13,413 nt of DNA from Oscillospiraceae bacterium (GTDB taxonomy: Bacteria; Bacillota; Clostridia; Oscillospirales; Acutalibacteraceae). Positions 1-7,522 of the stretch are shown here, piece by piece; positions within the stretch are counted from its first letter, which is position 1; every line of letters begins with the position of its first letter. Position numbers and translations under genes: made by a program. Below the pieces are notes generated by a model. The model was not told where the DNA came from, did no database searches, and was given only the letters and a program-made list of their open reading frames with translations. Where the stretch lies: contig JAFLUK010000027.1 of assembly GCA_022508865.1 (NCBI GenBank), positions 1 through 13,413 on the forward strand, written 5' to 3'.

Positions 1-1624
1 AAAATCTGTTTACCTTTGACACATATCCGTCGCTTTCAACACTGTCTACAAGGTAGGCAAAGGCTTCGTTCTTTGTCATATTGTTGTAGAAAGTTTCGCC
101 TGCATATATTACTCGTCCGTACCCAACAGTCAGGCAGGGGAAATTTGTGAGCGGATCATACATTGCCTGTGAAAGAAAACCTTCATAGTTTGAAATAAAG
201 CTGATAATCTTGTTGCTGGCGTGTCTTTCTTCACAGGATACAGTTGTGTTATCCTCAACATTTGAAACAAATACACTGCCGTAGCTTCCTGTGCTCTTTT
301 TCCAGCTATCGCCGTATTTTGAATATGCAACTATCTTATAGGCTCCGGAATTTGTAAGCTTTTTTGTGCCCTTCCATACATATGTATCTCCGTCTAAAGT
401 TTTTGAAGAAGCCTTTACAGTATAATCGTTAGAGCCTGATGATACCTTAAACTTTACATCTGTACGGATTTTGTCTGTTATGGCAATAAAGGTAACTTTG
501 CTGTTCAGTGGGGCAGAATTTGGATTTGCATATGTAAAACGAACAGCTTCTCTTCCCTTTACTGTAACAAGGCAGGTTGCCCAGCCGCCTGATACCTTTG
601 CTCTTATTACCGCTTTGCCTTTCTTTTTGCACAGGACAAGTCCGTCCTTCACTGTTGCAACGGAGGTATCTGAACTTGACCAGCTGACACCTTTTGTTGT
701 TGAGGTAAGGTAAATTGTTTTTGCTCTGTTGGCTGAATATGTTTTGTTGGAAATATTCACCGATACAGATTTATTAATAACCTTAATTGTACAGGAAACA
801 GTTTTTGTGCTTATCTTTGCTTTGATAGTTGCTGTTCCTGTTTCTTTTCCGTAAACAATACCATTTTGCGTTACTGTTGCAACACTTTTGTTGCTGCTGC
901 TCCATTTTATGGTTTCTTTTGTATTGTTTGTTGCATTAATATGGAAGTAGCAATCCTTGTATATGGTTGCACTTGTGTATTTAAGACTGATTGGAAAACT
1001 TTCTGTGTCATCATCTACTGTTTTGGGATGTTCGGAAGAGGGAATCTCCACAATGGTCTTTGCATATTCCTTACTGATAAAGCCTGTATTACTTTTGTAT
1101 GTAACCTTTATCCAAATTGCGTTATTGTTTGCCTTTACTGTAAGAGTTGTAGCCTTGGGAATGGTGGTGATAACCTCATAGGTAGTGCCCTTGCCCTTCC
1201 TGAGATTTACAACATCTGTTGTTTTGCACTTGATTATTGCAGAGGTACCTGCAACATAATTCAGTTCTTTATTGGGGGCATAGCCTGCTGTGCCTGCAGA
1301 ATCCTTAACCTGTACCCAGTTTCCTGTACAGTTTTTCGTTACATAAAGCACTGTGTCCTTGGTGATTAATTTAACCTTGTCCGAGGACTTTACCGCACTC
1401 TTTCTAAGGTAAAACTTACTGATTGCCACAACACTGTTTTTGTTGCTGTAGGATGCAGCTGTGCTTTCCGGTTTTTCCGTTGCCGCACCTGATGCAAACT
1501 GGGTTTCTGTAGTATCTGCACCAAACACATATGACATATTGGATGTACATAACGCCGATAAAAGCAATGTAACAAGTATCAGCATATATGAAATTGTCTT
1601 TTTTAATTTAACTAAACCACTCAT
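1..1624 (-). CDS. Secreted SH3/Ig-like protein with C-terminal GH24-type lysozyme domain (3' end cut by window)
   Basis: The reading frame is open without a stop from the ATG at 1624 to the window edge (541 codons), so the gene is truncated by the window, not broken. Residues 1 to about 36 form a signal peptide (Lys-rich start, Leu-rich core, VFGA cleavage region). Two SH3-like repeats follow (about 65-122 and 127-189; the second has the bacterial SH3 'VNLRKGKG' signature). Next are two BIG2-type Ig-like repeats (about 212-281 and 284-355, each with 'WSSS' then 'SVATV') and a third beta-rich segment (358-453). From about 469 the sequence looks like a T4-type (GH24) lysozyme: YEGF with E481, D490 nine residues on as in T4 lysozyme, then T499 in LTVGYGR. 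About half of that domain is missing. Probable role: binding and cleaving peptidoglycan outside the cell. A modest AAGG box precedes the start. It may be read through from the membrane-protein gene upstream. Confidence 0.85.
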   Translation of the reverse strand, partial: MSGLVKLKKTISYMLILVTLLLSALCTSNMSYVFGADTTETQFASGAATEKPESTAASYSNKNSVVAISKFYLRKSAVKSSDKVKLITKDTVLYVTKNCTGNWVQVKDSAGTAGYAPNKELNYVAGTSAIIKCKTTDVVNLRKGKGTTYEVITTIPKATTLTVKANNNAIWIKVTYKSNTGFISKEYAKTIVEIPSSEHPKTVDDDTESFPISLKYTSATIYKDCYFHINATNNTKETIKWSSSNKSVATVTQNGIVYGKETGTATIKAKISTKTVSCTIKVINKSVSVNISNKTYSANRAKTIYLTSTTKGVSWSSSDTSVATVKDGLVLCKKKGKAVIRAKVSGGWATCLVTVKGREAVRFTYANPNSAPLNSKVTFIAITDKIRTDVKFKVSSGSNDYTVKASSKTLDGDTYVWKGTKKLTNSGAYKIVAYSKYGDSWKKSTGSYGSVFVSNVEDNTTVSCEERHASNKIISFISNYEGFLSQAMYDPLTNFPCLTVGYGRVIYAGETFYNNMTKNEAFAYLVDSVESDGYVSKVNRF

Positions 1625-1655
1625 TACTAAACCTTAAATCTGATAAAATTTCAGC

Positions 1656-2189
1656 TTAACCCTTAAATAATATATTTCTATACTTTTTTATATACTGAAT
1701 TGCCGCTACCGTAACGGCAAAATCATATATTATAAATACCACATTACCCACAAGTAAAAATACCGGCGGAATATTCACACCAAAAATCACAAAAGCGTCT
1801 GCATCTATACCAAAGATAAACAGCATAATAAAATACACTGCAACCGCTCCGAGATTGAATATACCAAGCTTGATTATATACTGAACTGCCTTTGACTTGA
1901 TTTTTTCTATGTAGCTTTTAACAACGGGATAGTAACCAAAAATAAGAATAAAAAACAGTGCAGCTTCTTTGTCTGCTACAAAGAATAGAGAAAGAATTGA
2001 TATAACGCCGTACACAAGCATTGCCCATCTAAACCCAAACTCAAGAAAAATTGAAATTAAAAGAACTCCTGAAATTACGGGAAATGCATAGGTACCAAAG
2101 GGAAACACTCCTGTAAGAAGCAAAAGTGTAAGTGAAAAGGCGGAAATAAGTCCGCCTATTGCTACCTTAAAAGCGTTGCTGTTTTTCAT
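1656..2189 (-). CDS. Polytopic membrane protein, function unknown
   Basis: A 177-residue, strongly hydrophobic protein with about five or six membrane segments (near residues 8-28, 33-50, 53-70, 76-90, 108-127 and 136-165) and a basic loop around 90-105 (SYIEKIKSKAVQ). I chose the ATG at 2189, which overlaps the TAA of the J-domain gene by one base (TAATG) and suggests translational coupling. An upstream start at 2219 would add ten residues overlapping the J-protein tail and looks less likely. The size and hydrophobicity recall small substrate-binding membrane proteins such as ECF S components, but I see no diagnostic motif, so the function is open. It is the third gene of the DUF5685/J-protein operon, which suggests a joint role at the membrane. 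Confidence 0.8.
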   Translation of the reverse strand: MKNSNAFKVAIGGLISAFSLTLLLLTGVFPFGTYAFPVISGVLLISIFLEFGFRWAMLVYGVISILSLFFVADKEAALFFILIFGYYPVVKSYIEKIKSKAVQYIIKLGIFNLGAVAVYFIMLFIFGIDADAFVIFGVNIPPVFLLVGNVVFIIYDFAVTVAAIQYIKKYRNILFKG

Positions 2190-2818
2190 TAGCAGCCACC
2201 GCCGCAACATCTGCAGCACATATCAGCACACATAATACCTGCACACATATCACAGCAACTGCAACCATATGCACCGTTTGGCTGATTATACGGACCGCCC
2301 GCACCATATTGTCTGCTTCTCATAATGTTGTTATAAGCCGCATTGTATTCAGGATTTGATGGGTCCATCTGAACAGCTCTTTGTATAAACTGGAAAGCCT
2401 GTTCGTTCCAGCCCCTGCGTGAAGCCACCATACCCTTGAGAAAATACCACTCTGCATTTTTCTGTGTTTCATCAAGGGAGTTCAGCACCTTTTCTGCTTC
2501 GTCAAGATTATTAGACATAATAAGACTGCGAACTCTTTGAAACACAGGATTTTGTGAAGCATAATTTTGGTAGCTCTGTCCGCTGTATCCGCTATATCCG
2601 TTATAGCCACTGCCTGTGTTGCCGTTTTTACGCATATCAACAATCATATCGTAAGCTTCGTTGATTTCCTTCATTTTTTCGTCTGCAACATCCTTTAACG
2701 GAGAATCAGCAAATTTATCGGGGTGATATTTTTTGGCAAGTTCTCTGTATGCAGCCTTTACCTGTTCATCAGTTGCATCTGAAGAGACACCCAATACTTC
2801 ATATGGATTTGTAACCAT
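2189..2818 (-). CDS. J-domain protein with TPR-like region and Cys-rich C-terminus
   Basis: 209 residues. Residues 4-62 are a J domain (NPYEVLGVSSDAT start, HPD at 32-34), the part that stimulates the ATPase of DnaK/Hsp70. A Gly/Tyr/Ser/Gln/Asn-rich linker (about 67-90) follows, then a helical TPR-like segment (91-160, with 'NNLDEAEKVLNSL' and 'WNEQAFQFIQRAVQMDPSNPEY'). The tail 186-209 holds ten cysteines in 24 residues. It lacks the zinc-finger and substrate-binding domains of true DnaJ, so it is a specialised co-chaperone, not the housekeeping one. The start has a strong GGAGG site, and its ATG follows directly on the TAA of the DUF5685 gene. The cysteine cluster suggests metal binding or redox chemistry (inference). 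Whether DnaK is the partner cannot be seen here. Confidence 0.9.
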   Translation of the reverse strand: MVTNPYEVLGVSSDATDEQVKAAYRELAKKYHPDKFADSPLKDVADEKMKEINEAYDMIVDMRKNGNTGSGYNGYSGYSGQSYQNYASQNPVFQRVRSLIMSNNLDEAEKVLNSLDETQKNAEWYFLKGMVASRRGWNEQAFQFIQRAVQMDPSNPEYNAAYNNIMRSRQYGAGGPYNQPNGAYGCSCCDMCAGIMCADMCCRCCGGGC

Positions 2819-3664
2819 TTATTTTTCCTCCATGTTTAAAATCTCTTTTTGCTTTGTCGCCAGACCCTTAAGCAAAATATTCTCGATTATTCCTCTGTAC
2901 AAAGTAACATCTAATAACTCCCATGCTCTATATAGCCGAGAAAGACTCATATTAAGCACCTGATTGGAATAATCCTTTATATTCTCGTTTCCATCATAGG
3001 ATAAAAAGGGATTGAAACCACCCTTTTTGTTATCCTTATCGTAATCATCTATTGCATCTATTAAGTATATCCATCTACCAAGGTTATATCCCATTTCTTC
3101 CAAAACAACACTTTGGCTTTTTGTGGTTGCTTCATAGGAAAGAATTTTTTTCAGCATTGTTGCAGTGGGGTCAGCCGCCATATCTATGTGACAGTCACTG
3201 TTATTTTCCGCCTTTAACTGATTTTCTGACATTTCACTTACTGCGTCAAAAATATAGGGGTAATTTTTCTTTGCTTTATTCAGCCAATGCCTGAATATAG
3301 GCTTAACCATTTTGTAAATAAGCTTTTTTATCCCCTTTGAGTCATAAATGTTATCAACAATTTTAAAGTAACTGCTAACTACAGAAAGTGCAGAAGCCTT
3401 TGAAAGGGCCTCTTCTCCATCTTTGATATAGCTGCATTTTTTTATGGGGTTACATCTGCAATGCTTTTTCTCATATCCGGGGCAAGTACCATTAAGGGAT
3501 AAAAGAAGCATTGCATAAAAAGTACAGTCGTAGGAAAGTATAAGTCGGGAAAAACGGCTGTATTCCTTACCCATTCTGCGGCAAAGTCCGCAATACACAG
3601 CCTTGTATTCTTCAAATTCCCTTACAAGCAGTTCGTCGCTATATACTCTTACATATCCAAACAA
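2819..3664 (-). CDS. DUF5685-type helical protein, function unknown
   Basis: 281 residues from a TTG start at 3664. I prefer this to the ATG at 3721 because GAGGTG sits six bases upstream of TTG and relatives as I recall them begin 'MFGYVR'; the extra 19 residues would lie across the ribosome site. N-terminal cysteines include C25, C28, C47, C61, C69, C71 and C77 (YCGLC, GTCPGY, HCRCNP), possibly a metal site. Two Asp-rich segments on predicted helices follow: VDNIYD (D104, D108) and DAIDDYDKD (203-211), the latter just after GRWIYL and just before NPFL. The family name is from memory and the function is unknown. Paired Asp motifs on helices resemble isoprenoid-synthase Mg2+ sites, but that is only a suggestion. 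First gene of the operon. Confidence 0.8.
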   Translation of the reverse strand: MFGYVRVYSDELLVREFEEYKAVYCGLCRRMGKEYSRFSRLILSYDCTFYAMLLLSLNGTCPGYEKKHCRCNPIKKCSYIKDGEEALSKASALSVVSSYFKIVDNIYDSKGIKKLIYKMVKPIFRHWLNKAKKNYPYIFDAVSEMSENQLKAENNSDCHIDMAADPTATMLKKILSYEATTKSQSVVLEEMGYNLGRWIYLIDAIDDYDKDNKKGGFNPFLSYDGNENIKDYSNQVLNMSLSRLYRAWELLDVTLYRGIIENILLKGLATKQKEILNMEEK

Positions 3665-3701
3665 ACTGCTCACCTCAACACAATTATATATAATCGCAAT
3701 G

Positions 3702-3730
3702 ATTATAACACAAAATAACAAATCTTACAA
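3702..3730 (-). promoter_or_regulatory. Predicted sigma-A promoter of the DUF5685 operon
   Basis: On the minus strand, TTGTAA (3725-3730) and TATAAT (3702-3707) are separated by exactly 17 bases, with a TGT just before the -10. Transcription would start near 3695, about 30 bases before the TTG start codon. The -10 is perfect; the -35 matches four of six bases. Confidence 0.6.
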
Positions 3731-3766
3731 TAGGTATATTATTTGCATTATGCGGCAGAAAAACAG

Positions 3767-3795
3767 TTGAAATTACCGTCAGTTACATATATAAT
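3767..3795 (+). promoter_or_regulatory. Predicted sigma-A promoter of the HAD phosphatase gene
   Basis: TTGAAA (3767-3772), a 17-base spacer and TATAAT (3790-3795) match the vegetative consensus well. Start of transcription near 3802 would leave a leader of about 38 bases. It is divergent from the DUF5685 promoter, with the two -35 boxes about 36 bases apart. Confidence 0.65.
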
Positions 3796-3839
3796 TAGGT
3801 TGAAAAAATTTTATAATTCAGGTTAGATTTGAGGTAACT

Positions 3840-4394
3840 ATGAACTGCTATGATTTTGACAAAACTATATATGATGGTGATTCCACAAGGGATTTTTACA
3901 TATTCAGTCTTAAAAGGCACAAAGGAATTATAAAAACTTTCCCATCTCTCATAAAAGCTTTTGTTAAGTTTTATGTGTTTAAAAAAGGGGAAAAAACAGA
4001 ATTCAAAGAAAAAATGTACCGCTTTCTTTGGTATATTGATATTGAAAAAGATTTACCCCTGTTTTGGAAAAGCCACAAAAAGAATATTAAAGACTGGTAC
4101 TATAAACAACAAAAGGAGGACGATTTGATAATTTCTGCTTCCCCTGAATTTTTACTTGAACCAATATGCAAGGAAATCGGCATAAATTATATGATGGCAT
4201 CTAAAGTTGACAAAAAAACAGGAAAATACAAGGGTATTAACTGCCACGGCAAAGAAAAGGTAAGAAGATTTTATGAAAAATTTCCAAATGGAGAAATAGA
4301 CGAATTTTACAGCGACAGCTACAGTGACTCTCCCCTTGCTGAAATCTCAAAAGAGGCGTTCCTTGTTAAGGGAAACAAGCTTTGTAAATGGTGA
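3840..4394 (+). CDS. HAD-superfamily phosphatase (subclass IB-like)
   Basis: 184 residues with the four HAD motifs in order: motif I YDFDKT at the N-terminus (nucleophile D5, acid D7); motif II SASPEF (S99); motif III Lys in GKEKVRR (K138 region); motif IV DSYSDSPL (D159, D163), which binds Mg2+. The segment between motifs I and II is helical and very basic, as in phosphoserine-phosphatase-like (IB) enzymes. It should hydrolyse a small phosphate ester; the substrate cannot be told. The start has GAGGT four bases upstream. It is transcribed alone from the promoter at 3767-3795 and converges with ispF across a shared terminator. A dedicated SerB is usually longer, so I do not assign serB. Confidence 0.88.
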   Translation: MNCYDFDKTIYDGDSTRDFYIFSLKRHKGIIKTFPSLIKAFVKFYVFKKGEKTEFKEKMYRFLWYIDIEKDLPLFWKSHKKNIKDWYYKQQKEDDLIISASPEFLLEPICKEIGINYMMASKVDKKTGKYKGINCHGKEKVRRFYEKFPNGEIDEFYSDSYSDSPLAEISKEAFLVKGNKLCKW

Positions 4395-4438
4395 TTAATT
4401 AAAATTCATAACAGACAATAGAAACATATAATAGAAAA

Positions 4439-4470
4439 ACAACCGTCTTGTACTTTTACAAGATGGTTGT
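4439..4470. terminator. Bidirectional Rho-independent terminator (HAD phosphatase / ispDF)
   Basis: A 14-base-pair stem (left arm 4439-4452, right arm 4457-4470, one G-T wobble) closes on the four-base loop CTTT. The minus strand continues directly into a T-rich run (TTTTTCTAT), giving a strong terminator for ispDF. The plus strand has a weaker, delayed GCTGTTTT. It lies between two convergent genes. Confidence 0.8.
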
Positions 4471-4476
4471 GCTGTT

Positions 4477-4950
4477 TTATCTATTATCAATCAGGCATAC
4501 ACTGTGAGCAGAAATACCCTCTTTTCTGCCTGTAAATCCCAGTTTTTCCTCTGTTGTAGCCTTTACACTTACACAGTCAACATCTATATTGCAGGCATTT
4601 GCAATTTTTTCTCTCATAGTGATTATATAATCCTTTAGCTTTGGGGCTTGCGCAATCACTGTGGAGTCAATATTTATAATTTTATAGCCCTTTTCATCAA
4701 GCACTCTCACTACCTCTTTCAGCAGTAAAATGCTGTTTGCGCCCTTGAATTTGGGGTCAGTGTCGGGAAACAGCTTTCCAATATCACCAAGCGCCGCCGC
4801 ACCAAGAAGAGAATCCATTATTGCGTGAAGAAGAACATCGGCATCACTGTGACCCATAAGACCTACAGTATGGGGAATATTTACTCCTCCTAAAATAAGT
4901 GCTCTGTCTTCTGTCAGCTTATGCACATCGTATCCGTGACCTATTCTCAA
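4477..4950 (-). CDS. ispF: 2-C-methyl-D-erythritol 2,4-cyclodiphosphate synthase
   Basis: 157 residues, the usual family length. It converts CDP-methylerythritol 2-phosphate to the cyclic diphosphate, releasing CMP, the fifth step of the MEP isoprenoid pathway in the cytoplasm. The signature MRIGHGYDVH gives the metal ligands D8 and H10, and H42 lies in the conserved stretch HSDADVLLHAIMD; LGDIGKLFPDTD and 'ATTEEKLGFTGR' near the C-terminus are also characteristic. The ATG overlaps the ispD stop by four bases (ATGA), so translation is probably coupled. It is the last gene of its unit and is followed at once by the terminator at 4439-4470. Confidence 0.97.
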   Translation of the reverse strand: MRIGHGYDVHKLTEDRALILGGVNIPHTVGLMGHSDADVLLHAIMDSLLGAAALGDIGKLFPDTDPKFKGANSILLLKEVVRVLDEKGYKIINIDSTVIAQAPKLKDYIITMREKIANACNIDVDCVSVKATTEEKLGFTGRKEGISAHSVCLIDNR

Positions 4951-5717
4951 TGCTGTTCCCTGCCTTTCAAAATACTTTCCGCCATTATAATATCATCCTG
5001 TGTTGTAAGTTTGATATTTGTATAAAGCCCGTCAACCACAGTAACATTCTGTCCGCAATATTCAAACAGCTTGCAGTCATCTGTAAAGTCCGCTGCATCG
5101 CTCTCTGCCATTGAGAGAAATTTGAGATAATTTTTCTTGTCAAAAACTTGCGGAGTTTGTATTGCCCTCAAAGCACTTCTGTGGGGTGTGTCTTTTATTG
5201 TATTATCGGGGTTAACAATCTTTATTGTGTCCTTAACAGCAACACCAAGGGCAGACGCGCCTGTAGAAATTCCTGAAAGGACAACTTTCTCTATTTCCTC
5301 TGTTGTAACAAGACATCTTGCGCCGTCGTGAATTGCAACTGTAGTGGACTTTTCATCTGTAGCCATAATACCATTCTTAACACTGATTGAACGGGTTTCT
5401 CCGCCATTCACTATGGCTTTAACCTTGGTAAAATTGTACTTACCCTTAATTGATAAAAATTCCTCTTTATCGCAATCTCTGCAAACGATTATAACTTCCT
5501 TTACAGAAACACTGTTTTCAAAGGCCTTCAGAGTATAATAAACAGCAGGTTTGCCAAGTAAATCAATAAACTGTTTTGATTTATTAAGCCCCATCCTTGT
5601 ACTGTTCCCTGCGCATACAATTACGGCTGAAACAAAAAGACTTTTTTGCGGATTATTTATTTTTTCCTTTTCAACAGGATTCAAGTGCCTGTTTAATATC
5701 TTCGATAATGTCGTCAC
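4947..5717 (-). CDS. ispD: 2-C-methyl-D-erythritol 4-phosphate cytidylyltransferase
   Basis: It couples CTP to methylerythritol 4-phosphate in the MEP pathway, two steps before IspF. Motifs: the nucleotide-binding loop VIVCAGNSTRMG with KSKQF and LLGKP (about 32-57), IHDGARCLV, the TPHRSALRAIQTPQVF block, DFTDD, and the C-terminal 'NIKLTTQDDIIMAE'. The first alanine of the usual AAG loop is Cys. The start is uncertain: no ATG lies before the core. The longest frame begins with GTG at 5717, overlapping the end of the sulfhydrylase gene by 47 bases; TTG at 5684 is the other standard codon. Either gives a 17-28-residue extension before the fold, and neither has a good ribosome site, so translation may be coupled to the upstream gene. 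Confidence 0.95.
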   Translation of the reverse strand: MTTLSKILNRHLNPVEKEKINNPQKSLFVSAVIVCAGNSTRMGLNKSKQFIDLLGKPAVYYTLKAFENSVSVKEVIIVCRDCDKEEFLSIKGKYNFTKVKAIVNGGETRSISVKNGIMATDEKSTTVAIHDGARCLVTTEEIEKVVLSGISTGASALGVAVKDTIKIVNPDNTIKDTPHRSALRAIQTPQVFDKKNYLKFLSMAESDAADFTDDCKLFEYCGQNVTVVDGLYTNIKLTTQDDIIMAESILKGREQH

Positions 5718-6936
5718 TGTTCTCTATACCTACTGATAATCTTATCATATTGGGAGCAACACCGCAGTCAATAAGTTGTTGCTCTGTAAGCTGTCTGTGT
5801 GTGGTTGATGCAGGATGAAGCACACAAGTTCTTGCATCTGCAACGTGAGTAACTATTCTTGCCAGCTTCAATTCACCCATAAGTTTTTCTGCTGTTTCCT
5901 TGCCGCCCTTTACGCCAAAGGAAATTACACCGCAAGTGCCGTTTGGCATCATCCTTTTAGCAAGGTCATAATACTTGTTTGACTTAAGTCCCGGATAGTT
6001 TACCCATTCAATTTTCTCGGAAGCTTCAAGAAATTCTGCCACCTTTTGCGCATTACTGCAATGTCTTTCCATTCGGAGAGCTAATGTTTCAATTCCAAGA
6101 TTAAGCAAAAATGCATTCATTGGAGCGGCCTGTGCGCCAAAGTCACGCATAAGGTGTACCCTTGCCTTTGCAATATAGGCAGCCTTGCCAAAATGGTCTG
6201 TATACACAACACCGTGATATGTCTCGTCAGGCTCTGTGAGCATTGGATATTTGCCATTATTCCAATCAAAATTACCGCTGTCTACAATAATACCTCCAAG
6301 AGATACTGCGTGGCCGTCAAGATACTTTGATGTGGAATGGGTCACAATATCTGCGCCCCACTCAAAGGGTCTGAAATTTATCGGTGTTGGGAATGTGTTG
6401 TCAACAATAAGCGGTACTCCAAAGGAATGTGCAATTTCTGCATAAAGCTGAATATCAGACACATCAAGAGATGGATTTGTAACTGACTCTACAAAGCAGG
6501 CTCTTGTGTTTTCTTTGAAGGCTGCTGTAATTTCTTCTTTGGTTGCATTGCTTTTCAAAAATGTAAAGTCTATTCCCAAATCCCTTAATGTTTTATTAAA
6601 CAGATTGAATGTGCCACCGTAAATAGCAGAGGAACAAACAACGTGCTGACCTGCCTTTACAATATTTGTAACAGAAATAAGGCTTGCGGCTTGTCCTGAT
6701 GAGGTAAGCATTGCGCCAACGCCGCCCTCTAAATCTGCAATCTTCTTTTCTACAGCATCAAGAGTTGGGTTTGCAAGTCTTGTGTAGAAAAAACCCTCTG
6801 CCTCCAAATCAAACAGCTTACCCATTTCTTCTGATGTATCGTAACTGTATGTAGTGCTCTGAACAATGGGTAATACTCTTGGTTCTCCGTTCTTTGGGTC
6901 ATATCCTGACTGAATACACTTTGTATCTATTCTCAT
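5671..6936 (-). CDS. metY: O-acetylhomoserine sulfhydrylase (PLP, Cys/Met metabolism family)
   Basis: 421 residues, close to the usual length of MetY enzymes and longer than most cystathionine gamma-synthases. It replaces the acetyl group of O-acetylhomoserine with sulfide to give homocysteine for methionine synthesis. Visible features: YTRLANPT (51-58, cofactor phosphate contact from the neighbouring subunit), SSGQAA (79-84), D179 in IVDNTF (pyridine nitrogen contact), and the Schiff-base lysine K204 in THSTSKYLDGH. AAAGGAG sits eight bases before the ATG. It lies 35 bases after the zinc-ribbon protein gene without an intervening terminator, and its 3' end overlaps the longest ispD frame. 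An alternative is another gamma-type enzyme of the same family, but the WGADIVTHSTSK context favours MetY. Confidence 0.9.
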   Translation of the reverse strand: MRIDTKCIQSGYDPKNGEPRVLPIVQSTTYSYDTSEEMGKLFDLEAEGFFYTRLANPTLDAVEKKIADLEGGVGAMLTSSGQAASLISVTNIVKAGQHVVCSSAIYGGTFNLFNKTLRDLGIDFTFLKSNATKEEITAAFKENTRACFVESVTNPSLDVSDIQLYAEIAHSFGVPLIVDNTFPTPINFRPFEWGADIVTHSTSKYLDGHAVSLGGIIVDSGNFDWNNGKYPMLTEPDETYHGVVYTDHFGKAAYIAKARVHLMRDFGAQAAPMNAFLLNLGIETLALRMERHCSNAQKVAEFLEASEKIEWVNYPGLKSNKYYDLAKRMMPNGTCGVISFGVKGGKETAEKLMGELKLARIVTHVADARTCVLHPASTTHRQLTEQQLIDCGVAPNMIRLSVGIENSDDIIEDIKQALESC

Positions 6937-6971
6937 TTTTCTGCTCCTTTAATACTTTTATAATAATTTAA

Positions 6972-7493
6972 TTACAATAATCCCTTTATTAGTTCAATTA
7001 GGTAGTCAACACCCCAGATAAACACACAAAAAACAGCTATCAACAGCACACCGGAAACAATCCTTACCAGTGTACGTTTTGAGGATGACATTTCCATAAA
7101 ATCATCTGCATTTTTGTCAAAATCAGATTTTTTGCTGTTTATATCCTTTAACACTTCCTCTGTTTCAACAGAATTATCATCAGGATTTATAACACCAATG
7201 CCCACACAAATATCATATGCCTTTTCGTAAGCCTGATATGGTACTACAACATAAACATCTGCAATGTCGCCGCCTGTGATAGGCTCGTAGGAAATGCTCT
7301 TTTTCTTTATTTCATAAGAAGGTATAGCTGCATCTTCAAGTGCTGCTCTTACTCTTTCTCTGTCTACACCGCTTACCTCACAAACTGTTACAGGAGTATT
7401 TTTATGAGTAACAGGCTTTAACTTCTTATTTTTGCAGGTGCATCTTTCTGTACCGTCATTATATAATTTTTTACATTTCGGACAATATAACAT
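6972..7493 (-). CDS. Zinc-ribbon, DUF2007-like, membrane-anchored protein
   Basis: 173 residues. The N-terminus has a small zinc ribbon (CPKC at 4-7, CTC at 18-20). Residues about 35-95 resemble DUF2007-type small alpha/beta domains (repeated beta-alpha units ending in DVYVVVPYQAYEKAYDI). An acidic, Lys/Asp-rich linker (about 103-135) leads to one C-terminal membrane helix (about 140-165), so the soluble domains should face the cytoplasm. The function is unknown; DUF2007 domains have been proposed as signal-transducing or PII-like, without firm evidence. AAGGA lies eight bases before the ATG. It is the first gene of the unit that continues into metY, ispD and ispF, though these pathways offer no obvious link to it. 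Confidence 0.82.
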   Translation of the reverse strand: MLYCPKCKKLYNDGTERCTCKNKKLKPVTHKNTPVTVCEVSGVDRERVRAALEDAAIPSYEIKKKSISYEPITGGDIADVYVVVPYQAYEKAYDICVGIGVINPDDNSVETEEVLKDINSKKSDFDKNADDFMEMSSSKRTLVRIVSGVLLIAVFCVFIWGVDYLIELIKGLL

Positions 7494-7522
7494 ACCATCA
7501 TTCCTTTATTATATTACTGATT

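Noticed and set aside
866..1369. A 167-codon Cys-rich open frame on the plus strand
   Set aside because: It is antisense to the SH3/Ig/lysozyme gene, whose minus-strand frame is open from 1624 to the edge and shows recognisable domains. The many Cys come from reverse-reading Thr/Ala codons, and no ribosome site precedes it.
1625..1655. A promoter or terminator between the membrane-protein gene and the lysozyme gene
   Set aside because: Only a four-base stem and no well-spaced promoter boxes are visible in this 31-base gap.
2555..2625. Repetitive TATCCGCTATA-like DNA as a tandem repeat element
   Set aside because: It encodes the Gly/Tyr/Ser-rich linker of the J-domain protein; the repetition is explained by protein composition.
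3665..3721. Longer DUF5685 protein starting with ATG at 3721
   Set aside because: The added 19 residues overlap the ribosome site GAGGTG and the predicted promoter region; the TTG at 3664 gives the start expected for the family.
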